From Hyphomicrobiales bacterium (GTDB taxonomy: Bacteria; Pseudomonadota; Alphaproteobacteria; Rhizobiales; Rhizobiaceae), in NCBI GenBank assembly GCA_900470155.1, contig UBZT01000009.1, positions 1,075,524 through 1,139,523 on the forward strand: a stretch of DNA of 64,000 nt. Reading direction: 5' to 3'. Both the position numbers and the translations under genes were made by a program. Positions 34,458-47,932 of this stretch are shown piece by piece. The notes under the pieces are model-generated. The model was not told the origin of the DNA, did not search any database, and was given only the letters and a program-made list of their open reading frames with translations. Position 1 is the first letter of the stretch. Each line of letters starts with the position of its first letter.

Positions 34458-35089
34458 TGTCTTCGCTCACCCTTTACAACTACGATCTCGACGACAACTG
34501 CTACCGCGTGCGCCTGCTGCTCTCCCTGCTCGGTCTCAAATACCAGACCATTGCCGTCGACATGCAGCCGGGTCGCGAGCAGGAACAGCCGCATATGCTG
34601 GCGATCAATCCGGCAGGCACCCTACCAATCCTGTCCGATGGTGACCTCACGCTTGCAGGAACCGAGGCGATTCTGGCCTATCTGGCCCGCGCCTACGACC
34701 CATCGGGTCAATGGCTGCCTCTGGACCCGGCGCGCTACGGTTTGCTTCAGCAATGGCTGGGCTTTGCCGGGCACCAACTGTTCGCCGCAGTGATCGCCCG
34801 GCAACAGGCGCTGTTCACACCGGACGGCGCGAAGCCGCAGATCGTATCCGAGGCGCGCCGCGCCCTGCGCATGATCGATGACCACATGACATTGCAACAG
34901 ATCCGCGGCTGCGAATTCGTCATTGGCGACCATCCGACGATTGCCGATGTCGCGCTCATCGCAAGCTTTGCCCTGTCGCGTGATTTCGGCCTCGACCATG
35001 ACGAGTTTCCGGCGCTGCGCCGCTGGCTGCGCAGCTTCCGCAAGCTCGATGGTTTCATCACCATGCCGGGCATCCCCGACTATCACTGA
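34457..35089 (+). CDS. Glutathione S-transferase family protein
   Basis: A 210-residue GST. The thioredoxin-fold N-terminal domain (LTLYNYDLDDNCYRVRLLL, NPAGTLPIL, and GTEAILAYLA with the conserved T/S-E-A-I) is followed by an all-helical C-terminal domain with the N-capping motif TIADVALIA. Its start overlaps the stop of the Rieske-domain gene (TGATG). It may conjugate or isomerise a product of the oxygenase pair; the specific activity is unknown. Confidence 0.88.
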   Translation: MSSLTLYNYDLDDNCYRVRLLLSLLGLKYQTIAVDMQPGREQEQPHMLAINPAGTLPILSDGDLTLAGTEAILAYLARAYDPSGQWLPLDPARYGLLQQWLGFAGHQLFAAVIARQQALFTPDGAKPQIVSEARRALRMIDDHMTLQQIRGCEFVIGDHPTIADVALIASFALSRDFGLDHDEFPALRRWLRSFRKLDGFITMPGIPDYH

Positions 35090-35135
35090 GGCCAGCCTGC
35101 CGAAATCGAGCGCCGCATCGTCACAAGGTTCCAAC

Positions 35136-36064
35136 ATGACCCGCATCGTCTTTCTCGACCGCGACACGCTCTCTCCGCAAACCGTGGTTCGCGCGCCAGG
35201 TTTCCCGCATGAAATGATCGTGCATGATCGCACCAGCGCCGATCAGGTGGCCGAGCGGATCAAAGATGCCGATATCGTCATCACCAACAAGGCACCCGTG
35301 CGCGCCGATGCCCTGGCCTCGGCCAGCCGCCTGAAACTGATCGCGGTGTTGCCGCCGCCAAGGCAAACGGCGTATCGGTCTGTAACATCCGCAACTACGC
35401 CAGACACACGGTGCCGGAACACACGTTCGCGCTGCTGCTGGCGCTACGCCGGTCGATCATCACCTATCGCCAGTCGGTGCTGGACGGTCGCTGGCAGGCG
35501 GCGGCGCAATTCTGCTTCTTCGACCATCCGATCGCCGATCTCGGCGGCTCGACGCTCGGCATCATCGGCCACGGCACGCTGGGGCAATCCGTCGGCCGCA
35601 TCGCTGAAGCCTTCGGCATGACCGTGCTGGTCGCCGGTCGCCGTGGTTCGCACGCGCTGAAATCGGGACAGACCGCCTTCGACGAGGTAATGCGTCGCGC
35701 CGACGCCATCACCCTGCACTGCCCGCTCAATGCCGAGACACGCGGCATCATCGGCGCGCGCGAATTCGCCCTGATGGAGAAGAAGCCGCTGATCATCAAT
35801 ACCGGTCGTGGCGGACTGGTCGATGAACTGGCACTGGAACAGGCCCTCGACAGGGGCCAGATCGCCGGCGCCGGTTTTGATGTCACCGATGGCGAGCCGC
35901 CGGCGACCGACAGCCCGATGATGCGCATTGCCTCTCGCGACAATGTGATCCTGACCCCGCATGTCGCCTGGGCGAGCCGCGAAGCGATCCAGGCGCTGGC
36001 CGACCAGCTGATCGAGAACATCGAGCTGTTTATCGCCGGCACCCCGCGCCACCTCGTCGGGTAA
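35136..36064 (+). pseudogene. D-isomer-specific 2-hydroxyacid dehydrogenase, interrupted by an internal frameshifting deletion
   Basis: The first frame (from ATG 35136) encodes the N-terminal catalytic half up to SRLKLIAV; the rest, from about GVAAAKANGVSVCNIRNYA at 35360 onward, continues in another frame through the Rossmann domain (GIIGHGTLGQSVGR) to the catalytic His region and the stop at 36064. Relatives read LIAVAATGTxxVDxAAAKA at the junction, so about nine residues are missing, consistent with a deletion of roughly 28 bases that also shifts the frame. It is probably nonfunctional unless the assembly is wrong. The intact protein would be about 315 residues, close to hydroxypyruvate/glycerate dehydrogenases. 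Confidence 0.85.
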
Positions 36065-36137
36065 ACGCGACCATAGACGCACTTGCTCTTCAGCGAAGAC
36101 GCATATCTAACTCTCTGGAAAGACAAGGGAGGATGGC

Positions 36138-37211
36138 ATGCGGTATCTGGAGGCGAACTATCAGGGCGAAGAAATCCTGACGGCAAGGAAAGGCGCGCTC
36201 GGCCTGATCGCGCTCAACCGGCCGAGGGTGCTCAACAGCCTTTCCCACGCCATGGTGGTGGATTTCGGCAAGGCACTCGATGCCTTCGAGGTCGATCCGC
36301 AGGTGGCCGCGGTTCTGGTCACCGGCGAAGGGGATCGGGGCTTGTGCGCCGGCGGCGACATCCGCATGTTCTACGAGAGCGGCAAGGCCGGCGATGGCAA
36401 GGCTTCCGCCTTTCTCAGGGCCGAATACCGGCTGAACGCCCGCATCGCCCGCTTCGCAAAACCCTATATCGTCGTGATGGACGGCATCACCATGGGCGGC
36501 GGCGTTGGCATATCGAGCCATGGCAGCCACCGCATCGTCACCGAAACGACGAAGCTCGCCATGCCCGAAACCGGCATCGGCTTCTTCCCCGACATCGGCG
36601 CCAGCTTTCTCCTGTCGCGCGCACCCGGCGAACTTGGCACCTGGATGGCCCTGACCGGCGAGGCGATCAACGGCGCCGATGCGATCAGCGCCGGTTTCGC
36701 CGACTGGTTCGTGCCGCAGGAGCGCATCGCCGAGCTTCTCGGCAAACTCGCCAAACTGCCGCTGCCGGCGCTCGGCCAGACCATTGCCTCGACAATCCGC
36801 GACTATACCGTGGACGGTCCGACCGGCCCCTTCTGCGAAGGGCGACAACTGATCGACCGCTGCTTTGCCTTCGATCAGGTGGAAAAGATCATCGCTGCGC
36901 TAGAACGGGAGGCCGGCGATTTCGCCCGGCGGACACTCGCCGCAATCACGGCCAAATCGCCGACCAGCCTCAAGGTGACGCTCAGGATGCTGCGCGAAGC
37001 CCGTAGCTCACCGGATCTCGAGACCTGCCTCGAACGCGAATTCGCCGGCACCTTGCAGGTGGTGAAGGTGCCTGATTTCTACGAGGGCATAAGGGCTGCA
37101 ATCATCGACAAGGACCGCAATCCGACATGGTCGCCGGCGCGGCTGGAGGACGTGGCGCCGGAGAGCGTCGAGGCCTTCTTTGCGCGGAGAGATGAGCGGT
37201 TGTTTGGTTGA
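36138..37211 (+). CDS. 3-Hydroxyisobutyryl-CoA hydrolase / enoyl-CoA hydratase family protein
   Basis: A 357-residue crotonase-fold enzyme. The oxyanion-hole segments are LCAGGDIRMFYE and MDGITMGGGVGISSHGS, and the active-site AMPETGIGFFPDIGASF is characteristic of 3-hydroxyisobutyryl-CoA hydrolase (valine degradation) rather than of enoyl-CoA hydratases of about 260 residues. The product pathway leads towards propionyl-CoA, fitting the adjacent propionyl-CoA genes. It ends 3 bases before the convergent pccR gene. Confidence 0.87.
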   Translation: MRYLEANYQGEEILTARKGALGLIALNRPRVLNSLSHAMVVDFGKALDAFEVDPQVAAVLVTGEGDRGLCAGGDIRMFYESGKAGDGKASAFLRAEYRLNARIARFAKPYIVVMDGITMGGGVGISSHGSHRIVTETTKLAMPETGIGFFPDIGASFLLSRAPGELGTWMALTGEAINGADAISAGFADWFVPQERIAELLGKLAKLPLPALGQTIASTIRDYTVDGPTGPFCEGRQLIDRCFAFDQVEKIIAALEREAGDFARRTLAAITAKSPTSLKVTLRMLREARSSPDLETCLEREFAGTLQVVKVPDFYEGIRAAIIDKDRNPTWSPARLEDVAPESVEAFFARRDERLFG

Positions 37212-37214
37212 ACC

Positions 37215-38624
37215 TCACTCGATCTCATACGGCATCGGGTTCCTGACCCGGTGATCGACCACCAGCTTGCGCTTGAGCGGCGGCACGGCGCGGCTGGTGC
37301 AGGTGACGCGTTCGCAGATGCGGCAGGAGATGCCGATCGGGTCGTAGGCGGCGCGGTTGCTCAGGTCGAGATCATCGGCATAGACGAACTGGTCGGCATA
37401 GGAAATCTCGCAGCCGAACGCCAAGGCGTAGCGTGGCTGGGCGGCACGAAAGCCGACCGAGCCCTTCGACACCTGGGTGGCAAGACAGAGATAACGCACG
37501 CCGTCCGGGGTCTCGGCGAGCTGGCGGTTGATGCGGCCCGGCATCTCGAAGGCCTGATGCGCATTCCACAGCGGACAGGCAGCCCCGAAGCGGGCAAATT
37601 GCAGCCGCGCCGCGCTATGGCGCTTGGTGATGTTGCCGGCCCGATCGATCCGGGCAAAGAAGATCGGCACACCCTTCAGGCCCGGCCGCTGCAGCGTCGA
37701 GAGCCGATGACAGACCTGCTCCAGCGATGCGCCGAACCGTGCGGCGATCAGCTCGATATCGTGGCGCAATTCGCGCGCCGCCTGATGGAAGGTGCGATAA
37801 GGCAGGATCAGGGCGCCTGCGAAGTAGTTGTGCAGGCCCATGCGACAGATCTCGATCGCTTCATCGGATCGAAAATTTGCCTGTTTCAACACGGCGTCAA
37901 TCTTTTCGGCCGCGTGCAGCTGGGCAATCTGGATGGCGATGTGGAAATCGCGGGTCGGCGCCGACGCATAGCGACTGACCGTCAGGATGCGCCCGACAGG
38001 ATCAAACCGGCGGATCGCCTCGTCGCCCGCCTCGCCGCGCACCACGCGCACGCCATGCCAGCTCTCGAGACAGCCGGTGAGTGCCGCATGGTTTTCCCCC
38101 TCGCCCAGCTTCAGGTCGATCGCCAGCGCTTCGGCAGCGAGATCCAGCTCGTGAATGTAGTTGTCGACAAAATGGAAGAAGTCGCGCACCTCGTCATAGG
38201 GTGTCGCTTCCTGCGCCGATGCCGATCCCAGCCGGTCGTCGAAACTCGCCAATTGCTCGTTGCCACGGCGATAGGCCTGATGCGCCGCAATCAGCGCATG
38301 CGCCATGCCCGGCGCATTCTGCGTGATCAGCTTCAGTTCCTGCAGGCCCGGACTATAGGTCTCGAACAGGGGATCGGAAAGCGCCTCGGTCAGGGCGGAC
38401 AGCAGCCGGTCGTTCTGGCCGGACGACAGTTCGGTGATGTCGATGCCGAATTTTTCCGCAAGTGACAAAAGTACGGTCGCCGAGACGGGCCGCTGGTTGT
38501 TTTCGACCTGGTTGAGATAGCTGGTCGAAATGCCGATCATGTCGGCAAACTGCGCCTGGGTGGTGCTGCTTGTCTGGCGGATTTCGCGGACCTTGCGGCC
38601 GATGAACAGTTTCCCGATGGCCAT
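37215..38624 (-). CDS. pccR: Short-chain fatty acyl-CoA regulator PccR (ScfR family)
   Basis: A 469-residue regulator. An XRE helix-turn-helix lies at residues about 10-65 (QAQFADMIGISTSYLNQVENNQRPVS; quoted in two parts in the family alignment), an IrrE-like middle domain follows, and a C-terminal DUF2083-type domain has cysteines in GISCRICERVTC. ScfR proteins such as Rhodobacter PccR sense short-chain acyl-CoA and activate propionyl-CoA carboxylase genes. It is divergent from pccB across 136 bases that contain TTTGCAAA-like boxes, in line with that role. Confidence 0.88.
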   Translation of the reverse strand: MAIGKLFIGRKVREIRQTSSTTQAQFADMIGISTSYLNQVENNQRPVSATVLLSLAEKFGIDITELSSGQNDRLLSALTEALSDPLFETYSPGLQELKLITQNAPGMAHALIAAHQAYRRGNEQLASFDDRLGSASAQEATPYDEVRDFFHFVDNYIHELDLAAEALAIDLKLGEGENHAALTGCLESWHGVRVVRGEAGDEAIRRFDPVGRILTVSRYASAPTRDFHIAIQIAQLHAAEKIDAVLKQANFRSDEAIEICRMGLHNYFAGALILPYRTFHQAARELRHDIELIAARFGASLEQVCHRLSTLQRPGLKGVPIFFARIDRAGNITKRHSAARLQFARFGAACPLWNAHQAFEMPGRINRQLAETPDGVRYLCLATQVSKGSVGFRAAQPRYALAFGCEISYADQFVYADDLDLSNRAAYDPIGISCRICERVTCTSRAVPPLKRKLVVDHRVRNPMPYEIE

Positions 38625-38699
38625 TTCGCAACTTCACAATATTCAGTTTGCAAATTCATAAATCCGCAATTGCACCTGTTCAATCATTTTCTTTGCAAG
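38624..38699. promoter_or_regulatory. TTTGCAAA-type boxes in the pccR-pccB intergenic region
   Basis: TTTCGCAA at 38624-38631, a perfect TTTGCAAA at 38647-38654, GCAATTGC at 38666-38673 and TTTGCAAG at 38692-38699. As I recall, PccR of Rhodobacter binds a motif built from TTTGCAAA units, so these are candidate operators for pccR autoregulation and pccB activation. The spacing does not match a clean tandem pair. Confidence 0.5.
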
Positions 38700-38760
38700 C
38701 GATGCAGTTTAAGGCTCAGATATCAGGCGTAAAGCCAAAATTCTTCATCGGGGGGGATAC

Positions 38761-40293
<1,533 letters not shown>

Positions 40294-40302
40294 GACGAGA
40301 AA

Positions 40303-40539
40303 ATGCCGACCTTATTGCTGTGGAAAGGCCATCGGTTTTTCTTCTATTCAAAAGAGATCGGCGAACCGCCGCATATCCACGTTTTGAAAGACAGCAGGCA
40401 GTTGAAGGTTTGGTTGAAGGACATGCGGGTCGCCCGCAACGCCGGTTTCGCAACCCACGAGGTGAATGATATTCTCAAGGTGATTGGTGAGCACCGCGAA
40501 CAGTTCGAGGAGGCATGGCATGACTACTTTGGACATTAA
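40303..40539 (+). CDS. DUF4160 domain protein
   Basis: A 78-residue protein with the DUF4160 pattern: FFFYSKEIGEPPHIHV, a central KVWLKDMRVARNAGF and the C-terminal EHREQFEEAWHDYFG. DUF4160 genes are commonly found directly before DUF2442 genes, as here, and the pair is sometimes suspected to be a toxin-antitoxin-like unit, but no activity is established. It starts 10 bases after pccB. Confidence 0.88.
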   Translation: MPTLLLWKGHRFFFYSKEIGEPPHIHVLKDSRQLKVWLKDMRVARNAGFATHEVNDILKVIGEHREQFEEAWHDYFGH

Positions 40540-40804
40540 TGAAGAGCAACTGCGCGTTTCCGATGTCGCTGTCACGTCGGAAGCAATCATCTTCAAGATG
40601 GCGGACGGTCGAAGGATTGAAGCACCGCTTTGGTGGTATCCACGCCTGCACGCTGCATCGCCCGAGCAACAGGGGAAATGGCAGATCCTGCCCTTCGGCG
40701 ATGCTGTCGGCTGGCAGGAGATCGACGAATACATAAGCGCTAAGGCACTCATCGTTGGTGGTGCCGCACCCGGCGCAAAACCACCAGCTGAGGCGGCGGA
40801 ATGA
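40520..40804 (+). CDS. DUF2442 domain protein
   Basis: A 94-residue protein. The DUF2442 core includes VTSEAIIFKMADGRRIEAPLWWYP (residues about 16-39) and PFGDAVGWQEIDEYIS. A hydrophobic, alanine-glycine-rich tail, AKALIVGGAAPGAKPPAEA, follows. GAGGAGG upstream fixes the start, which overlaps the DUF4160 gene by 20 bases. A 31-codon ORF before pccA repeats both ends of this protein. The function is unknown. Confidence 0.87.
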   Translation: MTTLDINEEQLRVSDVAVTSEAIIFKMADGRRIEAPLWWYPRLHAASPEQQGKWQILPFGDAVGWQEIDEYISAKALIVGGAAPGAKPPAEAAE

Positions 40805-40969
40805 TGGGACGACAGAGGCACAAGCTTTCGGAATTCAGCGAGTCAATTGAATTGAAGGAACATTCAAAAGTACAGGCAAGGGGCAGAAACACCGCTGCTG
40901 CCTTCCTATATCCCACTCGCCGCGCTTGATCCTGCAAGCGCTTTACCCGAACGCCAAGGATAGTATTTC

Positions 40970-41896
40970 ATGACCGACGAAAAATTTCCGCCCGCAAACA
41001 ATTTTCCAGCCGGCTATGTGCCCCCGAAGGTCTGGACCTGGGAACCTGGCAATGGCGGCGCATTTGCCAGCATCAATCGCCCGACATCAGGCGCGCAGAC
41101 CGAAAAGCCACTGCCGGTCGGCAAACATCCGCTACAGCTCTATTCGCTGGCCACGCCGAACGGCCAGAAAGTCTCGATTCTGCTTGAGGAACTGCTGGCC
41201 GCCGGCCATACGGGCGCGGAATATGACGCCTGGCTGATCAAGATCGGCGATGGCGACCAGTTCGGTTCCGGCTTCGTCGACGTCAATCCGAACTCCAAGA
41301 TCCCGGCTCTGATGGACCATGCGCCGAAGGATGGCGGCCAGCCGATCCGGCTGTTCGAATCCGCTTCGATCATGACCTACCTGGCGGAAAAGTTCGGTGC
41401 CTTCGTGCCATCGGAAACCCGCGCCCGCGCCGAAACCCTGAACTGGCTGTTCTGGCAGATGGGCTCGGCGCCCTTCCTCGGCGGCGGCTTTGGCCATTTC
41501 TATGCCTATGCGCCGATCAAGATCCAGTATGCGATCGACCGCTATGCGATGGAAGTGAAGCGCCAGCTTGACGTGCTCGACCGGCAACTCGCCAACAACC
41601 AGTTCATCGCGGGCTCCGACTATACGATTGCCGACATGGCCATCTGGCCGTGGTATGGCAAGATCGTGCTCGGCCAGGCCTATGGCGACGCCGGCACCTT
41701 CCTCGATGCTGCAAGCTACAAGAACGTGCTGCGCTGGACCAACGAGATTGGCGCACGTCCGGCAGTCAAGCGCGGTTCGATGGTCAACAAGTCCTTTGGC
41801 GAGCTGTCGGAACAGCTGCACGAGCGCCACGACGCGTCCGATTTCGACACCAAGACACAAGACAAGATCGCCCAGTCCACCCAGACGACGGCGTAA
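40970..41896 (+). CDS. yghU: Glutathione-dependent disulfide-bond oxidoreductase, YghU type
   Basis: A 308-residue Nu-class GST. A YghU-specific N-terminal extension contains YVPPKVWTWEPGNGGAFASIN. The thioredoxin-like domain includes SLATPNGQKVSILLEEL and PNSKIPALMD, and the helical domain has MGSAPFLGGGFGHFYAYAPIK. E. coli YghU (288 residues) binds two glutathione molecules and reduces disulfides. It is probably cytoplasmic. It lies between pccB and pccA with no obvious link to propionate metabolism. Confidence 0.9.
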   Translation: MTDEKFPPANNFPAGYVPPKVWTWEPGNGGAFASINRPTSGAQTEKPLPVGKHPLQLYSLATPNGQKVSILLEELLAAGHTGAEYDAWLIKIGDGDQFGSGFVDVNPNSKIPALMDHAPKDGGQPIRLFESASIMTYLAEKFGAFVPSETRARAETLNWLFWQMGSAPFLGGGFGHFYAYAPIKIQYAIDRYAMEVKRQLDVLDRQLANNQFIAGSDYTIADMAIWPWYGKIVLGQAYGDAGTFLDAASYKNVLRWTNEIGARPAVKRGSMVNKSFGELSEQLHERHDASDFDTKTQDKIAQSTQTTA

Positions 41897-41907
41897 AGGA
41901 GACCAGG

Positions 41908-42285
41908 ATGGCCAGACCACCCGAAATGACCAAGCACAGGGGCTTCCCCTCCGGCCTGCCGGGCCATGGCCATCACTTCACCATCCGCCGTGCCAACGAG
42001 AAGGGTGCAACGCCGCTTAAGGTGTTGCAGCGTCTCGCCCGACCGAACACGATCGAGCAGAAGGTCGATGCAGCCTTCCTGCATGCGCTCTGGCACCATT
42101 TTGGCGACGAGCCCTTCGAGCGTGGCAATCTCGATGCCGGCCGACTCAACCTGCTGTTCGGCCGGGAAGTCGTGCCGGCCGAAACCCCGTTCGACCCGAC
42201 GTCCTACCAAGCCCTGCTCCGGATCGACGAAAAGGTCGGCCGCAAGAGCTTCCCCGATGCCTTTGAAGACGTGTTCGAGGTTTGA
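41908..42285 (+). CDS. Protein of unknown family, first of two tandem paralogues
   Basis: A 125-residue soluble protein that I do not recognise. It shares with the next gene the pattern HxGFPxGLPG near the N-terminus, TxRRxN, the highly conserved HALWxxFGxEPFERGNLD around residue 65-80, LFGRE, FDPxSYxAxL and RKxFPxAFxDV. An AAGGAGA ribosome binding site precedes the ATG. It lies 11 bases after the YghU gene and is probably co-transcribed with it and pccA. Confidence 0.75.
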   Translation: MARPPEMTKHRGFPSGLPGHGHHFTIRRANEKGATPLKVLQRLARPNTIEQKVDAAFLHALWHHFGDEPFERGNLDAGRLNLLFGREVVPAETPFDPTSYQALLRIDEKVGRKSFPDAFEDVFEV

Positions 42286-42289
42286 CGCC

Positions 42290-42703
42290 ATGGCCAAAGA
42301 ATCGCTCATGCCCAAGCATCAGGGTTTTCCGCCCGGCCTGCCCGGAACGCAGTGGCAATACACGCTGCGCCGGCCGAACCCGAAGGTGACACCGCTGACC
42401 AACTGGCCGCGCCACAGAACCATGGACCCGACAGTGGCGCTGGCCGATCTCGGCTTCGTTCACGCGCTCTGGCAGTTTTTCGGCACCGAACCCTTCGAGC
42501 GCGGCAATCTTGACGGCGAACGCCTCTGCCGGTTGTTCGGCCGCGAACTGATCGCCGCCGAACGCGGCTTCGATCCGCAATCCTATTTCGCCAAGCTGAA
42601 ACTCAACGAACCGCTCGCCCGCAAGAATTTTCCGGAAGCATTTGGCGACGTGAAGAGCGAGCAGAGCGTGGCCAAGGGGCTGAAGAAGCAGGCGCGGGAC
42701 TAG
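42290..42703 (+). CDS. Protein of unknown family, second tandem paralogue
   Basis: A 137-residue paralogue of the preceding protein, with the same HQGFPPGLPG, HALWQFFGTEPFERGNLD, LFGRELIAAE and RKNFPEAFGDV segments and a longer lysine-rich C-terminal tail. It begins 4 bases after its twin. A second ATG seven codons in (MPKHQGF) could also be the start. The function is unknown. Confidence 0.75.
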   Translation: MAKESLMPKHQGFPPGLPGTQWQYTLRRPNPKVTPLTNWPRHRTMDPTVALADLGFVHALWQFFGTEPFERGNLDGERLCRLFGRELIAAERGFDPQSYFAKLKLNEPLARKNFPEAFGDVKSEQSVAKGLKKQARD

Positions 42704-42740
42704 CGGGCAGGATATGGAAGCCGGGGGAGGAAGTGGAGCG

Positions 42741-42836
42741 ATGACTTTGGACATTGGAAAATATATCGGCGCCAAGGCGCTCATCATCGGGGGCGCCGCT
42801 CCTGGCGCCATCCCGCCCGCACAAGCTGCCGAGTGA
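42741..42836 (+). CDS. 31-residue ORF resembling both ends of the DUF2442 protein; possible leader peptide for pccA
   Basis: The peptide starts MTLDI and continues KYIGAKALIIGGAAPGAIPP, ending AQAAE. This matches the first five residues and the last 24 residues of the DUF2442 protein encoded at 40520, as if the middle (about residues 6-70) had been deleted. It has a strong purine-rich ribosome binding site (GGGGGAGG and GGAG) and ends 5 bases before the pccA ATG, which lacks its own Shine-Dalgarno sequence. Translational coupling is therefore plausible. It could equally be a decayed duplicate. Confidence 0.55.
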   Translation: MTLDIGKYIGAKALIIGGAAPGAIPPAQAAE

Positions 42837-42841
42837 TACCC

Positions 42842-44851
<2,010 letters not shown>

Positions 44852-44875
44852 ATTCGCCGTCGATGATCGCGGTTT

Positions 44876-45043
44876 GGGTACCCCCCTCTGTCGGCTACGC
44901 CGACATCTCCCCCTCAAGGGGGGAGATGGGCCGCAGGCTTTGCGACCACTTCACGAACTCGACGGCAGACGCCTGGCAGAAGGCCGACCCCACGCCGATC
45001 TCCCCCCTTGAGGGGGAGATGTCCGGCAGGACAGAGGGGGGTA
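44876..45043. repeat. Rhizobiaceae-type palindromic intergenic repeat
   Basis: Two inverted arms, about 44881-44927 and 44998-45041, both carry CCCCCTCTGTC...GACATCTCCCCCTC and its complement, and each arm has its own internal palindrome around CTCAAGG. About 70 bases separate them. GC-rich mosaics with this sequence are dispersed between genes in Rhizobium and Agrobacterium genomes, by recollection. It fills the gap between pccA and the ParDE module. Confidence 0.8.
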
Positions 45044-45078
45044 ATCCTGCGGAAGAGCGGAATGCAGCTTGGCACCCT

Positions 45079-45420
45079 TCAGGAAAGCCGCGCCAGCATG
45101 TGCCGCTGATGATCCTGCCCGCCGAAGAAAACCGCCAGGACGTGAACTGTTTTGCTCGCTTCATCGACGAAGAAGTAGAATATCGCCCGGCCCTTAGTGA
45201 CGTGACGCAATCCGGGCCTCATGTCGATATCAAGCGTGCCCTGGTAAGGAGCAAGCGCCAGGGCATTCATTTCGATCTTGATGTCTTCGATTCGATGATT
45301 GGCACGCTCAAAAGCTTCGAGGACATCATCGCCCAATGCGATGTAGGATTGCAGGAGATGATCGAAGACAAGATCCACATCCCGCTTGATCGCGGGCGAA
45401 CGAAGGATCTTATAAGCCAA
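45079..45420 (-). CDS. parE: RelE/ParE-family toxin
   Basis: A 113-residue toxin. The N-terminal [21 protein letters not shown] (residues 2 onward) and the C-terminal IFYFFVDEASKTVHVLAVFFGGQDH form a RelE/ParE fold. No ATG is available: TTG at 45420 (giving AYKILRSP) or TTG at 45441 are the choices, and the former is favoured by family alignment and AAAGAG upstream. It overlaps the antitoxin gene end by 11 bases. ParE toxins poison gyrase and RelE toxins cleave mRNA; which applies is unclear. Confidence 0.82.
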   Translation of the reverse strand: MAYKILRSPAIKRDVDLVFDHLLQSYIALGDDVLEAFERANHRIEDIKIEMNALALAPYQGTLDIDMRPGLRHVTKGRAIFYFFVDEASKTVHVLAVFFGGQDHQRHMLARLS

Positions 45421-45679
45421 GCGCCGCTCTTTTCTCCGCAATCATTGTCGCGATCTGCGCGTCGCTTTCCTCGACCGTCAGAAACTCGCCGTCCATACGC
45501 TGTTCAAGAAGCGCACGCAGTTTCTCGCGGTCATCTTCCTTCATCTCCGTCTCCTCAAGAACGAGTTCCAGCCCGCGCTGCACGACGGCGCTCAGGCTGG
45601 CATAGTGGCCCTCCTCGACGAGCTTGCGGGCGAATGAATCTTGTTGATCGGAAATCGATACAGAGGCTTTCACAGACAT
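45410..45679 (-). CDS. parD: ParD-like antitoxin (ribbon-helix-helix)
   Basis: An 89-residue antitoxin. The N-terminal ribbon-helix-helix ([21 protein letters not shown] and [13 protein letters not shown]) binds operator DNA, and the C-terminal helical tail ([16 protein letters not shown], residues about 50-89) should wrap the toxin. The antitoxin gene comes first and overlaps the toxin, the normal parDE arrangement. The module lies between pccA and scpA on the opposite strand. Confidence 0.86.
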   Translation of the reverse strand: MSVKASVSISDQQDSFARKLVEEGHYASLSAVVQRGLELVLEETEMKEDDREKLRALLEQRMDGEFLTVEESDAQIATMIAEKRAALGL

Positions 45680-45784
45680 CGGCCACGTTCTCCCTGTGCT
45701 TTCCCAAAATACTACCGAGGGGCACAGGGATCAATGCAATTTCACCTATCCAGGTCAAAGACAGACATGGGCGGAGGCAAGCGA

Positions 45785-47920
<2,136 letters not shown>

Positions 47921-47932
47921 TCTCGCGCCCGC

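Noticed and set aside
35136..35420. The possibility that the dehydrogenase frameshift is a single-base sequencing error
   Set aside because: Restoring frame by one base would still leave about nine conserved residues missing at the junction, so a true deletion is the better explanation.
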